From Jejuia sp047345485 (GTDB lineage: Bacteria > Bacteroidota > Bacteroidia > Flavobacteriales > Flavobacteriaceae), in assembly GCF_047345485.1 (NCBI RefSeq), contig NZ_JBLFEN010000001.1:186001-250000 (forward strand): 64,000 bases of DNA. Reading direction: 5' to 3'. The position numbers were made by a program, and so were the translations under genes. The notes under the pieces are model-generated. The model did not search any database. It saw only the letters and a program-made list of their open reading frames with translations, and was not told the origin of the DNA. The first letter of the stretch is position 1; every line of letters begins with the position of its first letter. Shown here piece after piece: positions 1 to 10,500 of the stretch.

Positions 1-1170
1 TGGCGAGAAAACAGTTTTGATGCCGCAAATCCAGATAGAGAACCATTTCCAAAAGACGATTTACGTCGTACCTCAATTCCTTTAGGTCCTGTAGTAGTTT
101 TTGGGGCAAGTAACTTTCCTTTAGCATTTTCAACAGCAGGCGGAGATACAGCAAGTGCACTAGCTTCTGGTTGCCCAGTAATTGTTAAAGTACACGAAAT
201 GCACTCTGGTACTGCAGAGTTAGTTGCTTCAGCTATAATAAAAGCAGCAGAAAAAACAGGGATGCCAAATGGAGTGTTTTCAAATATCATGGGGCGTGGT
301 AAAATTGTCGGTGCGGCTTTAGTGCAACACCCAAAAGTAAAAGCAGTTGGGTTTACGGGAAGTATTTCTGGGGGTAGAGCTCTTTTTGATATAGCAGCAA
401 AACGCGAAGAGCCTATTCCTGTGTTTGCAGAAATGGGAAGTATAAACCCAGTGATTATAACACCAAACGCTATAGAAAACAGAGCGGAAGAAATAGCAAG
501 CACATACGCAGGTTCTATAACTTTAGGTACAGGTCAATTTTGTACAAATCCAGGTTTAATTTTAACTATAAATAGTGCTAAAACACAAAAATTTATTATA
601 GATCTAGCTCAAAAAACAGTAGCTATAGATGCGCAATGTATGCTACATCCTAATATTAAAAACGGATTTGTAGAAAATAGCAAAAGTGTATCATCTCAAA
701 ACGGCGCTGAAGTTGTAGATGAAATTACAGATACCGTAGAGGCTAATTATGCCGCAACCCAAATTACAACTGTTTCAGGAAAAGACTTTTTAAAAAATCC
801 TAAATTACATAAAGAGGTTTTTGGCCCTTTTTCGTTAGTGGTAACAGCTAAAGATGAAGCTGAATTAATAGATATTATAAACGGATTAGAAGGTCAACTA
901 ACAGGGACTATTTTAGCCGAAAAAGAAGATTACGCAAACCTTCACGATATTGTTGATGCACTAGAAAGTAGGGTAGGTAGAATTATTTTTAACGGTGTGC
1001 CAACAGGTGTAGAGGTGTGTCCATCTATGCAACATGGCGGGCCTTATCCAGCATCTACCGATTCTAGATTTACAGCAGTAGGTACAAATGCTATAAAACG
1101 ATGGGTGCGTCCTGTTAGTTACCAATCGTTTCCAAATGAATTATTGCCTGAGGCTTTAAAAACTAAATGA
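1..1170 (+). CDS. Alpha-ketoglutarate semialdehyde dehydrogenase (aldehyde dehydrogenase family), 5' partial
   Basis: The frame is open from base 1, so the gene starts outside the window; about 389 C-terminal codons are present. The protein is an NAD(P)-dependent aldehyde dehydrogenase. It shows a Rossmann-type stretch (VVFGASNFPLAF), the catalytic-glutamate motif VFAEMGS (Glu codon 430-432) and the catalytic-cysteine motif GQFCTNPG (Cys codon 541-543). The form resembles the FAEMGSINP/GQFCTNPG type of alpha-ketoglutarate semialdehyde dehydrogenases, which convert 2,5-dioxopentanoate to 2-oxoglutarate. This would be the last step of hydroxyproline degradation and fits the epimerase that follows after 17 bp. 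The subfamily is inferred from motif style and neighbours; general aldehyde dehydrogenase membership is certain. Cytoplasmic. Confidence 0.85.
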   Translation, partial: WRENSFDAANPDREPFPKDDLRRTSIPLGPVVVFGASNFPLAFSTAGGDTASALASGCPVIVKVHEMHSGTAELVASAIIKAAEKTGMPNGVFSNIMGRGKIVGAALVQHPKVKAVGFTGSISGGRALFDIAAKREEPIPVFAEMGSINPVIITPNAIENRAEEIASTYAGSITLGTGQFCTNPGLILTINSAKTQKFIIDLAQKTVAIDAQCMLHPNIKNGFVENSKSVSSQNGAEVVDEITDTVEANYAATQITTVSGKDFLKNPKLHKEVFGPFSLVVTAKDEAELIDIINGLEGQLTGTILAEKEDYANLHDIVDALESRVGRIIFNGVPTGVEVCPSMQHGGPYPASTDSRFTAVGTNAIKRWVRPVSYQSFPNELLPEALKTK

Positions 1171-1187
1171 TATTTATTTAGAATAAA

Positions 1188-2198
1188 ATGAGTAGAAATA
1201 CCTTTGTTTGTATTGATGCGCATACTTGCGGAAACCCTGTTAGGGTTATTAAAGAAGGAGGTCCTAATTTAATAGGAAACACCATGAGCGAGAAACGTCA
1301 GCACTTTTTAAAAGAGTTCGATTGGATTCGTAAAGGGTTAATGTTCGAGCCACGTGGACATGATATGATGAGTGGTAGTATTTTATATCCGCCTCACAAT
1401 CCAGAAAATGATTTTGCTATTTTATTTATTGAAACATCGGGTTGTTTACCTATGTGTGGTCATGGTACTATAGGTACGATAACCATAGCCATAGAAGAGG
1501 GTTTGGTAATACCAAAAATCTCAGGTAAAATTAAAATGGAAACACCGGCTGGTTTGGTACATATTGAATATCAGCAAACTGAAAATAAAGTAGATTGGGT
1601 GCGTTTAACAAATGTAAAAAGTTATCTAGCTGCAGAAGGATTAACTATTGATTGCTCTGAATTGGGAACATTAACATTCGATGTTTCTTACGGGGGCAAT
1701 TATTATGCTATTATAGATCCACAAAAAAACTTTTCTGGGCTTCAAGATTTTTCAGCAGGAAAAATTATCCAATATTCTCAAGAATTACGAAAAAGCATAA
1801 ATAATAAATATCCAAACATGTTTATTCATCCGGAAAACGAAACCATCAGAGATGTGTCTCATATGTTATGGACAGGTAAGCCAATTGATGCAACGTCCAC
1901 TGCACGAAATGCAGTGTTTTATGGCGATAAAGCTATAGATAGAAGCCCGTGTGGTACAGGTACATCAGCAGTTATGGCACAACGATATGCAAAAGGCAAA
2001 CTTAAGCAGGGAGAAGATTTTATTCATGAGAGTTTTATAGGTAGTAAATTTATTGGTCGGGTAGAAGAGATCACTACTTTAAACGGAATTCCTGCAATTA
2101 TACCAAGCATACAAGGGTGGGCAAAAATTTACGGATATAATACAATAATTATAGATGATGAAGATGATCCTTATGCTCATGGTTTTCAAGTGATTTAA
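1188..2198 (+). CDS. 4-hydroxyproline epimerase (proline racemase family)
   Basis: 336 aa, the usual length for the proline racemase family. Both catalytic cysteines are visible: Cys90 in MCGHGTIG and Cys255 in RSPCGTGTSA. Having both cysteines separates it from trans-3-hydroxyproline dehydratases, which carry Thr at the second site. The likely reaction is trans-4-hydroxy-L-proline to cis-4-hydroxy-D-proline, the entry step of the bacterial hydroxyproline pathway. The choice over plain proline racemase rests on context: a semialdehyde dehydrogenase upstream and an FAD D-amino-acid oxidoreductase 20 bp downstream. Cytoplasmic, no signal peptide. Confidence 0.88.
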   Translation: MSRNTFVCIDAHTCGNPVRVIKEGGPNLIGNTMSEKRQHFLKEFDWIRKGLMFEPRGHDMMSGSILYPPHNPENDFAILFIETSGCLPMCGHGTIGTITIAIEEGLVIPKISGKIKMETPAGLVHIEYQQTENKVDWVRLTNVKSYLAAEGLTIDCSELGTLTFDVSYGGNYYAIIDPQKNFSGLQDFSAGKIIQYSQELRKSINNKYPNMFIHPENETIRDVSHMLWTGKPIDATSTARNAVFYGDKAIDRSPCGTGTSAVMAQRYAKGKLKQGEDFIHESFIGSKFIGRVEEITTLNGIPAIIPSIQGWAKIYGYNTIIIDDEDDPYAHGFQVI

Positions 2199-2218
2199 CA
2201 ACTAATAATTGATGTAAA

Positions 2219-3469
2219 TTGAATAAAAAGTGTATTGTAATTGGTGGTGGTATTATTGGATTGTGTACAGCATATTATCTTCAAAAAGACGGTCACCAAG
2301 TAACTATTATAGATAAATCAGATTTTAAAACAGGTGCATCATATGTAAATGCTGGTTATATCACACCTAGTCATTTTATTTCCCTTGCTACTCCTGGAAT
2401 AATTACCAAGGGTATTAAATGGATGTTTAATTCTTCAAGTCCATTTTACGTAAAACCACGCTTGGATATGGATTTCTTAAAATGGGCGTGGGCTTTCAAA
2501 ACATCAGCTAAACATTCAAAGGTTGAAAAAAGCATAAAACCTATAAAAGACATCAACATATTTAGTCGTGAGTTATACGAAGATTTAAAGGCTTCAACTG
2601 ATTTCAATTTTCATTACGAACGTAAAGGGCTTTTAATGTGTTATAAAACAGAAAAGATAGGCGAGGAGGAATGGGAAATTGGAGAGCGAGGTATCAAAGA
2701 AGGCTTAAAAGTTGAAAACTTATCAGCTAATGCCGTAAATAAAATAGAACTTAAAGCCAATTTGAATATTAAAGGCGCCGTGTATTATCATTCTGATGCG
2801 CATATGACACCTCATCATTTTATGAAAGAAATGACATCTTATTTAAAAAGTAAAGGTGTATCGTTCTTACAGAATGAAGCGGTAATAGACACTGAGGTTT
2901 CTAAAGGAAAAATTTTAAATGTTATAACAGAACATCAAAAAATAAGTGCTGATGAAGTGATACTAGCTGCTGGAAGTTGGAGTTCTATTTTGGCAAAAAA
3001 ATTAGGGTTAAGAATACCTATTCAAGCAGGTAAAGGGTATAGTATAAATGTAAAAAGGGAGACAAATATTTCAATTCCAGCAATTCTATGCGAAGCTAAA
3101 GTTGCTGTAACACCAATGGATGGTTTTACTAGGTTTGCGGGTACTATGGAAATAGCAGGTATAAATCATAAAATTAATCCGTTACGCGTTGCTGCTATTG
3201 CGAAAGCAGGAGAATCTTATTATAATAATCTCAAAATCACTTCAGAAGAAAAAACAAAAGTAACTTGTGGTTTACGCCCTTGTTCTCCTGATGGACTGCC
3301 GTTTATAGGTAAACCTTCAAAATATAGTAATTTAATAGTAGCTTCAGGTCATGCTATGATGGGGTGGAGCTTAGGACCTGCAACAGGAAAGTTGGTTACG
3401 GAATTGGTAAATAACAAAAAAACGTCTTTAGATGTGATGCCATATCATCCCGATAGAACATTTAAATAA
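2219..3469 (+). CDS. FAD-dependent D-amino-acid dehydrogenase, probably D-hydroxyproline dehydrogenase
   Basis: 416 aa DAO-fold oxidoreductase. The N-terminal dinucleotide-binding motif GGGIIGLCTAYYL (about residues 8-20) binds FAD. The C-terminal motif LRPCSPDGLPFIG followed by SGHAMMGWSLGPATG is the usual second FAD contact in DadA-like enzymes. The start is a TTG codon: the ATG a few bases upstream runs straight into a stop. In this operon it most likely oxidises cis-4-hydroxy-D-proline to the pyrroline carboxylate. The next steps would be a deaminase (not in this window, possibly upstream) and the semialdehyde dehydrogenase. Substrate is inferred from neighbours. Confidence 0.85.
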   Translation: MNKKCIVIGGGIIGLCTAYYLQKDGHQVTIIDKSDFKTGASYVNAGYITPSHFISLATPGIITKGIKWMFNSSSPFYVKPRLDMDFLKWAWAFKTSAKHSKVEKSIKPIKDINIFSRELYEDLKASTDFNFHYERKGLLMCYKTEKIGEEEWEIGERGIKEGLKVENLSANAVNKIELKANLNIKGAVYYHSDAHMTPHHFMKEMTSYLKSKGVSFLQNEAVIDTEVSKGKILNVITEHQKISADEVILAAGSWSSILAKKLGLRIPIQAGKGYSINVKRETNISIPAILCEAKVAVTPMDGFTRFAGTMEIAGINHKINPLRVAAIAKAGESYYNNLKITSEEKTKVTCGLRPCSPDGLPFIGKPSKYSNLIVASGHAMMGWSLGPATGKLVTELVNNKKTSLDVMPYHPDRTFK

Positions 3470-3478
3470 TTAAAAAAT

Positions 3479-4705
3479 ATGAGTAGATACGGCATAGGAG
3501 GGTCATCAATTGATAAAGAATTAAATGCAATTACGCCTATAGCACATTTGGCTAAACCAATTGAAAAAGAAGAGTTTAAATCTCGAATAGAGAAAGCATG
3601 CAAAATGATGAAGACTCAAAACATAGAGGCTATGTATCTTAATGCAGGTACAAATTTATATTATTTTACAGGCACACGTTGGAATTCTAGTGAACGCATG
3701 GTAGGAGCAATACTCTATTCTAACACATCACTAGAATACATAGCGCCCGAATTTGAAATAGGAACTATTTTAGATTTTATGCTTATTGAAGGGAAGGTTA
3801 ACAGTTGGCAAGAACATGAAAGTCCATACGCTTTGTTTTCTAAGTTATTAGCAGGTAGAGGTATAGGTGCAGGTTCTGTATATATGGATGAAACCACTCC
3901 TTTTTTTATCACTAATGGAATTTTGAAATGTAACCCTAAATTAGACTTAATTGATGCAAAACCAATTACATCAGGGTGCAGAATGATAAAATCTAAAGCA
4001 GAAATTGATATTATCAAAATAGCTATGGATATAACTTTAGAAGTACAAAAAGCAGCAGCAAGAATTTTAAAAGTAGGAATAAGTGCAAAAGCGGTTACTG
4101 ATTTTATTCATGAAGCACATAAACGTTATGGCATAAACTCAGGATCTTATTTTTGTATTGTATTATTTGGTGAAGACACCGCATTTCCTCATGGCGTTAA
4201 ACATCCAAAACATCTTAAAGAAAATGATATTGTTTTAATAGATACAGGGTGTAAACTACAGGATTATATTTCTGATATTACAAGAACTTATAGTTTTGGA
4301 AATCCAACAGATTATCAGAAGCGTATTTGGAATATTGAAAAAGAAACTCAATTAGCTGCTTTTAAAGCTATCACCCTGGGAAATACCTGTGGGGCTATTG
4401 ATAAAGCTTCAAGACGTGTTTTAGAATTTCATGATTTGGGTCCCGATTATAAATTACCTGGTTTACCTCATAGAACTGGCCATGGTATTGGTTTAGATAT
4501 TCATGAATGGCCTTATATAGTTGATAACGATGATACCATTTTAAAATCTGGCTTATGTTTTAGTATAGAACCAATGATATGTGTGCCTAATCAGTTCGGA
4601 ATCAGGCTCGAAGATCATGTTTATATTAAAGATAATAAACCCTATTGGTTTACAGAGCCTATGTACAGTATAGAAAACCCTTTTGGAATTAGGGAAAGAA
4701 GTTGA
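3479..4705 (+). CDS. M24 family Xaa-Pro dipeptidase/aminopeptidase
   Basis: 408 aa with an N-terminal creatinase-like domain and a C-terminal pita-bread M24 domain. The five metal ligands are visible in order: Asp in IDTGCKL, Asp in ISDITRTY, His in RTGHGIGLDIHEW, Glu in SIEPMI and Glu in RLEDHV. M24 enzymes of this type cleave bonds to proline or hydroxyproline in di- or short peptides. Nine base pairs after the dehydrogenase, it would release free hydroxyproline from imported peptides and feed the operon. No signal peptide, so probably cytoplasmic. Its 3' end converges on the AraC regulator with a 13-bp gap. Confidence 0.87.
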   Translation: MSRYGIGGSSIDKELNAITPIAHLAKPIEKEEFKSRIEKACKMMKTQNIEAMYLNAGTNLYYFTGTRWNSSERMVGAILYSNTSLEYIAPEFEIGTILDFMLIEGKVNSWQEHESPYALFSKLLAGRGIGAGSVYMDETTPFFITNGILKCNPKLDLIDAKPITSGCRMIKSKAEIDIIKIAMDITLEVQKAAARILKVGISAKAVTDFIHEAHKRYGINSGSYFCIVLFGEDTAFPHGVKHPKHLKENDIVLIDTGCKLQDYISDITRTYSFGNPTDYQKRIWNIEKETQLAAFKAITLGNTCGAIDKASRRVLEFHDLGPDYKLPGLPHRTGHGIGLDIHEWPYIVDNDDTILKSGLCFSIEPMICVPNQFGIRLEDHVYIKDNKPYWFTEPMYSIENPFGIRERS

Positions 4706-4718
4706 TTGAATTTGTTGA

Positions 4719-5606
4719 TTATTTACGTTGGTTTTGTTTGTAGTTTCTAGGCGATTTGCCCATAAATTTTTTAAATGTTCTAGAAAAATAAAGTGGGTCA
4801 TCAAATCCAACTTTATAACTTATTTCTTTGATGCTCAAGTCAGTATAGCTCAAAAATTCGCACGCTTTTTGTACTTTTTTAAGTTTAAAAAACACAAGTA
4901 CTGGATACCCTGTTTTTACTTTAAATTTTGTGTGTAGATAAGATTTAGAATAGTTAAACTTTTTTGCTAATTCATCTAGCGTAAAATTCTTTTCAAGATT
5001 ATTTAATAAAAACTCTTTAATAGAATCTACAAAATCATCGTTTTGTGGAATATTAGAAATAGAGTCTGAATCATTATAAACGAATGAGCTTATAAAATTT
5101 AGACTAAGTAAATTTGCGTATTCTATATGATTTAATAAATAATTATTATTAAACAAATCAAAAATCTTACTAAACTGATCGATTATACTTTTTGAAAAAG
5201 GAATATTTCTGTAATTAACGCTATCGGTTTGTGAGTATCTATCGTATATAGCTGAAGCAAAATCTCCATCAAAATGAAACCAATATATACTCCACGGACT
5301 TTTTTTATCAGCCATATATTTGTGTTTTGTATTTTTTGGTATAATAAAAAAATGATTTGGAGTTATATGGATAGTTTTGTTTTTTATAGTAATCTCTCCA
5401 TTACCTTTTGTGCAGTATATAAAAATATATTCTTTAGCGCCTTTTTTTCTTTTTCTGGAGTGTTTGTTGGCAACAGGATAATACCCTAAGTCCGTGATAA
5501 AAAAATGCTTAGAAATTGAGTTGGTTTTAATCTGCTCTAAGAGTGATTTTGGGAAAACAATTATTTTTTGTCCCAAAAAACCCTTTTTAGAAGTGTTTAT
5601 ATCCAT
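4719..5606 (-). CDS. AraC-family transcriptional regulator
   Basis: 295 aa. The N-terminal half has a cupin-like AraC ligand-binding fold (GNGEITIKNKTIHITPNHFFIIPKNTKHKY). The C-terminal 100 residues carry the paired AraC helix-turn-helix: LDELAKKFNYSKSYLHTKFK, then LSIKEISYKVGFDDPLYFSRTF. It is convergent with the hydroxyproline operon and divergent from the glycan locus, so either could be its target. AraC regulators commonly sit beside hydroxyproline catabolic genes, which favours that operon. No hybrid two-component or SusR-type regulator is seen for the glycan locus in this window, which leaves open a role there. Confidence 0.9.
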   Translation of the reverse strand: MDINTSKKGFLGQKIIVFPKSLLEQIKTNSISKHFFITDLGYYPVANKHSRKRKKGAKEYIFIYCTKGNGEITIKNKTIHITPNHFFIIPKNTKHKYMADKKSPWSIYWFHFDGDFASAIYDRYSQTDSVNYRNIPFSKSIIDQFSKIFDLFNNNYLLNHIEYANLLSLNFISSFVYNDSDSISNIPQNDDFVDSIKEFLLNNLEKNFTLDELAKKFNYSKSYLHTKFKVKTGYPVLVFFKLKKVQKACEFLSYTDLSIKEISYKVGFDDPLYFSRTFKKFMGKSPRNYKQNQRK

Positions 5607-6092
5607 ATAAATTTTAACTATTAAATTCTATGTAAATACTAATCCTCAATTATGTAGTAAAATCAACGGATTTGCAATTAGTAAATATATATAAATTAAT
5701 TAATATGAAAATTTGTAAAAAAATTTTGTCTATATTATGAATTCGTATCGTACTTCTGTAGTAAAATAAACATACAATTGTTAAAAATCTAATTTATCAT
5801 TTATCAAATAGGTCTACAAAAGTAATAATGTCCATGTATATCCTTTTTTTGTCTATTTCAAACACGTGTAGGTATCCTATTTTTGTATGATATACTAAAA
5901 ATTTTAGACCTTATTTTTATGAATTTAATTATAAGTAAACATTAAAATTATTAAAGTGATAATTAAGGTATTCCAATAAGCGTGTTTATTTGTTTATATC
6001 ACAATTTAACTAATATTAATAATGTCTATGTTTTAAAAAAAAACATTAAACAAAAAACTAAATAATAAGACTATTAACTAAATATCAAAAAA
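5607..6092. promoter_or_regulatory. Divergent intergenic region with -7-like boxes
   Basis: 486 bp without a gene, between the divergent AraC gene and the first gene of the glycan locus. A TAnnTTTG box (TATTTTTG) lies at 5878-5885 facing the glycan locus; the nearest upstream TTTG ends at 5851, a 26-bp spacing that is longer than usual. A TACTTTTG box on the minus strand (5817-5824) faces the AraC gene. If 5885 marks the -7 element, the leader to the SusE-like gene is about 200 nt. Nothing else recognisable is present. Confidence 0.4.
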
Positions 6093-7511
6093 ATGAAAAA
6101 TGTAAAAACAAAATTGCTTTTAATGTTCTGCCTAGTTTTAGGTATGGTAAGTTGCGATGATAACGATTCCATAAGCGTAGATTCTACACCAGAGTTTATA
6201 TCATCAGTAGATGAAATATCTTCTTTACCTGGGGAAACAATTACTTTTGAAAGTGTGGTTTCTGATCCAGCTGGAATTAAAACTGTCAATATTATGTATG
6301 AGTCATGGTTTTTAGACAAGACTATTGTTAAAGATTCCTTGCCAGATATTTATGAACTTGCTTATAGTTTTAAAATTCCTGATGATGCAGAGGTATTTAG
6401 TTCTCACACCATTCCTGTAACAGTTACTAATGCAGGAGATGTTGCTGTAACTAGAAATTTTGTAATTATTCTAGATAAAGATATAGATGCACCATCAATA
6501 ACTATTAATAGTCCTTCAGCTGCAGCAACTATATTTGTTGGTGATGGTGATGAAATTAATTTTGATATTGATTTAAGTGATAGAGAGCTGTCTGAATTTA
6601 GAATTGAAAGCGATATTCTCAATGAGACTATTTCTATTTCAGGTGAAACTTATAATTATGCGAATTCTTTAAATGTTGAAAATCCTGGTAATTATGAGTT
6701 CACTATAACTGCAGTTGATCTTACTGGTAATGAATCTACTGCATCTGTTTCAGTAAGTATTGTTACAGATTTACAATTTGGAGCTATGTTTTTAACTGAT
6801 GAAACTAGTGATGCTGCTTTAAATCAAGATATTTTTGGAATACCATTTACAACCTCAGGAAGTGAAGCTTCTGGAGAAAACGGTTTTGTGTTTACAGCAC
6901 GTTATTATTCGCCTGCAGCAAATTCTGAAGTGAGATTTATTCCTCAACAAGCTTCTTTTGAGCCATTTGCTTTTGGAGCAGACGCTACAGAACCTGGGAA
7001 ATTAGCCTTGGGTCAAGACGTTACTGTAAACCCAATAATTATTCCAGATGTTGGATATTACGAAATCACAATGGATGTAAGAGATTTAAGTTATACAATT
7101 TCTCCATATACGCCTACTGATGACGCTTTTGATCAAGTTTATGTTTTGGGTAGAGGTGTTTTTATAGATGCAACAACATCAACATGTACTAACAATGCAG
7201 ATGGTAGCACACAATGTTGGAATTTTAGATCTGGAAAACCTTTCACACAAGATGCAACAAACCAATATTTATGGACAGTAGATGTTACAATTCAAGATCA
7301 GCCTAATGACGATGGTGGTAATGGATTTATATTAAATGCAAACCCAGATGGTTGGGCACCTTTCTGGAGAGTAGATGTTAATGGAGGCGATCCTTCTAGA
7401 ACTATACCTGGAGGTGGTAATAACTATATTTTTGATGATAGTGTTCTAGATCAAGATTATACATTCATATTTGATACGCATTTAAATAGATTAATTATCA
7501 GTGAACGATAG
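6093..7511 (+). CDS. SusE/SusF-like surface glycan-binding lipoprotein
   Basis: 472 aa lipoprotein with a signal peptide and lipobox ending at Cys21 (GMVSC), followed by acidic residues typical of surface export in Bacteroidota. Residues of about 30-230 look like tandem Ig/PKD-type beta domains (SISGETYNY, GNYEFTITAVDLTGNES). The C-terminal half is beta-rich with many Trp and Asp/Asn residues (PDGWAPFWRVDVNGGDPSRT), like the carbohydrate-binding part of SusE/SusF proteins. It probably holds glycan at the outer surface for the SusCD complex encoded next. In most loci SusE follows SusD; here it precedes SusC, an inverted order. Confidence 0.75.
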   Translation: MKNVKTKLLLMFCLVLGMVSCDDNDSISVDSTPEFISSVDEISSLPGETITFESVVSDPAGIKTVNIMYESWFLDKTIVKDSLPDIYELAYSFKIPDDAEVFSSHTIPVTVTNAGDVAVTRNFVIILDKDIDAPSITINSPSAAATIFVGDGDEINFDIDLSDRELSEFRIESDILNETISISGETYNYANSLNVENPGNYEFTITAVDLTGNESTASVSVSIVTDLQFGAMFLTDETSDAALNQDIFGIPFTTSGSEASGENGFVFTARYYSPAANSEVRFIPQQASFEPFAFGADATEPGKLALGQDVTVNPIIIPDVGYYEITMDVRDLSYTISPYTPTDDAFDQVYVLGRGVFIDATTSTCTNNADGSTQCWNFRSGKPFTQDATNQYLWTVDVTIQDQPNDDGGNGFILNANPDGWAPFWRVDVNGGDPSRTIPGGGNNYIFDDSVLDQDYTFIFDTHLNRLIISER

Positions 7512-7573
7512 TATTATTAAATATTCGTACCAAAGAAAAAATAACTAACAAACTAATTAAATATACAATTTAG

Positions 7574-10500
7574 ATGAAACAACTAGTTTTAACTTTAATA
7601 AGCGCATTGTGCTTAAGCTTAACTGGAGCCTCCCAAAACCAGGTCTCAGGAATAATTACAGATGATCAAGGACAGCCAATACCTGGTGTTAATATCATTG
7701 AAAAAAATACAACTAATGGTTATGTTTCTGATTTTGATGGAAATTATACCATGACGGTTGGAGACAATGCAATACTAGTTTTTAGTTACGTAGGTTATAA
7801 AACACAAGAAATAGCTGTAGATAACAAAAGCATTATTAATATCACAATGGTAACTGATAATGCACAACTAGATGAAGTTGTTGTAATTGGTTATGGTGCT
7901 GTAAAAAGGGAAAAAATTGCAACATCTATGGTTACTGTGGAAGGCGAAGAAATTGCAAAGCAAGTAGCAAGTAACCCTGCAGAAGCCTTACAAGGTAAAG
8001 CTGCGGGTGTTCAAGTTTTATCTTCTGGAGGTTCTCCAGGAGCATCTCCTCGTATTGTAATTCGCGGTATTACTACAGCTAATGCTACAACAAATCCGCT
8101 AATTGTTATAGATGGTGTTTTACAACCAAACGGTACTTCGTTAAACGCTGTTAACGCTCAGGATATAGCTAGTTTTGAAATTTTAAAAGATGCATCAGCA
8201 TCTGCAATTTATGGATCTAGAGCATCTAATGGTGTAGTACTCATTACAACTAAAAGAGGTAAATCAGGAAAATCTACCGTAAGTGTAGATTTAAATTATG
8301 GTGTACAAGGTTGGGATAGAATAGAGAGTGCAGGCGCGCAAGAGTATATTAGAATTCAAAATGCAAGAAGAATAAATGATGGTAATGCTCCATTATTTAA
8401 TCCTGATGATTTTGGAGAAGGTACAGATTGGTGGAATGAAGTAGTTGATAATTTTTCTCCTGTTGTTAATGCCAATGTAAGAGCATCTGGAGGTAATGAA
8501 GATATTAAATACTCTGGTAGTTTAGGACTTTTTGATCAAAAAGCTAACTATTCTAAAGGTTTTTATCAAAGAATTACTGGTCGTTTTAATGTGGATTTTA
8601 AAATATCTGATAAGGTTTCAATTAAACAAGATTTAAGCCCAAGACTTGAAAGATGGGAAAACACACCTAATTTATTATTTAATTCTTTAAGAATTGATCC
8701 ACTAACAAACGTTTTTGTACCACAAAGTGAGCGAGTAGGACGTAATGAGTTTAGTATCTTTGAAGAATCTCAAAACTTAGTTCCAAATCCTGTAGCACAG
8801 TTAGCCAGACAGTTTAATGAGAATGAGTTCTTCGCTTTTTTCTCTAATACACAATTAAATTACAAAATAAATCAAAATTTTACATTCTCATCTCAATTTG
8901 GTCTCAATATAAGTAGACAGACTTCTACAACTTTTAATCCGGAGTATGAGATTAGCCCAACACGATTATTAGAAATAAATAACTTAACTAAAACTGTAAC
9001 TAATAATTTTGATTATGTAATTAATAACACCATAACATTTGATAAAACTATTAATGATAAACACTATTTAAATATTTTAGGTGGTATATTATTTGATTCT
9101 GAAAATTTTGATAATTTACAAGGATTTAGAGATGGTTTACCAAGTAATACCAATGTAAACTTAAGACAACTAAATGCTGCAGAAGGTGAAACTATTCGTG
9201 CATTTGGTAATGAGGAAACAAATAATATTCTTTCAGGAGTTTTTAGAACTATTTATAGTTATGATAATAAATACTTTGTTAATGGCTCAGTTAGAGTAGA
9301 TAACTCTTCAAGGTTTGCAAAAGGTAATAGAACTGGAATATTTTCTAGTGTTGCCTTTGCATGGGATATAGACTCTGAAGACTTTTTCAAAAGTGAAACT
9401 ATTAATAACTTACGTTTAAAAGTTGCTGCTGGTGAAGTAGGAAATCAAATTATAAACCGTAATGGTCAATTCTTTTCTGTAGGTTCTGGAAACTTTGTAT
9501 TTGGCGGAGATCGTGTGGTTGCAAACTTTTTAGGTCAATTTGGTAATCCTAATTTAAGATGGGAAACGGTAAGAGATCAAAATTTCGGATTTCAAATGGG
9601 ATTATTTAATAATACAATTACAATAGATGCTGAATATTATATAAAAACATCGGAGGATTTATTATTTAGTGTAGAAACACCAAACTTTACAGGAATACCT
9701 GGTCGAGTTGCTCAAAATGTTGGAAGTATTGAATCTAAAGGTATTGATGTTACTATAGGATATAATAAAAACTGGGACGATTTCAATATAGGTGTAAATT
9801 TAACAGTTTCCACTAATGAGAGTAAAGCTATAGAATTAGCTCCTGGTAATGAGATTATTCTGGGGCAAAGACGTCCTCGTTTAGAAGGTAGATCAGTCAA
9901 GATTACTGAATTAGGTCAACCTGTTGGATTATTTCAGGGGTTTGAGACAGATGGTATTTTTCAAAATCAAACAGAGTTAAATTCGCATACATCAGAAGAC
10001 GGCACAATAATTCAACCAGATGCACAAGCTGGTGATCTTAGATTTGTAGATCAAAATGGCGATGGTGTATTAAATGATGATGATGTTGTTACGATAGGTA
10101 ATCCGTTTCCAGATTTTTATGGTGGATTAAACGTTAATATGGGATATAAGAATTTTGACTTCTCAATGCAATGGTACGGTACTTTTGGAAATGATGTATT
10201 TAATGTAAATACAGAATACATTACCGCTGGAACACAAGGGCTTAATACTTTTGCAGGTTTAGAAAACCAAGTATGGACTCCAGAAAATACAGGTGCTAGA
10301 TATCCAAGATTTACTGAAAACGACCCGAATGGAAATTATCAAAAACCATCAGACTTATTTATTGAGGATGGTTCTTATTTAAGATTGCGTAATATCCAAT
10401 TAGGCTATAACTTCAAATTAAAAGGTATTAGTAAATGTCGTTTATATTTAGCTGGACAAAACTTAATTACAATTACTGATTATTCAGGTTTCGATCCTGA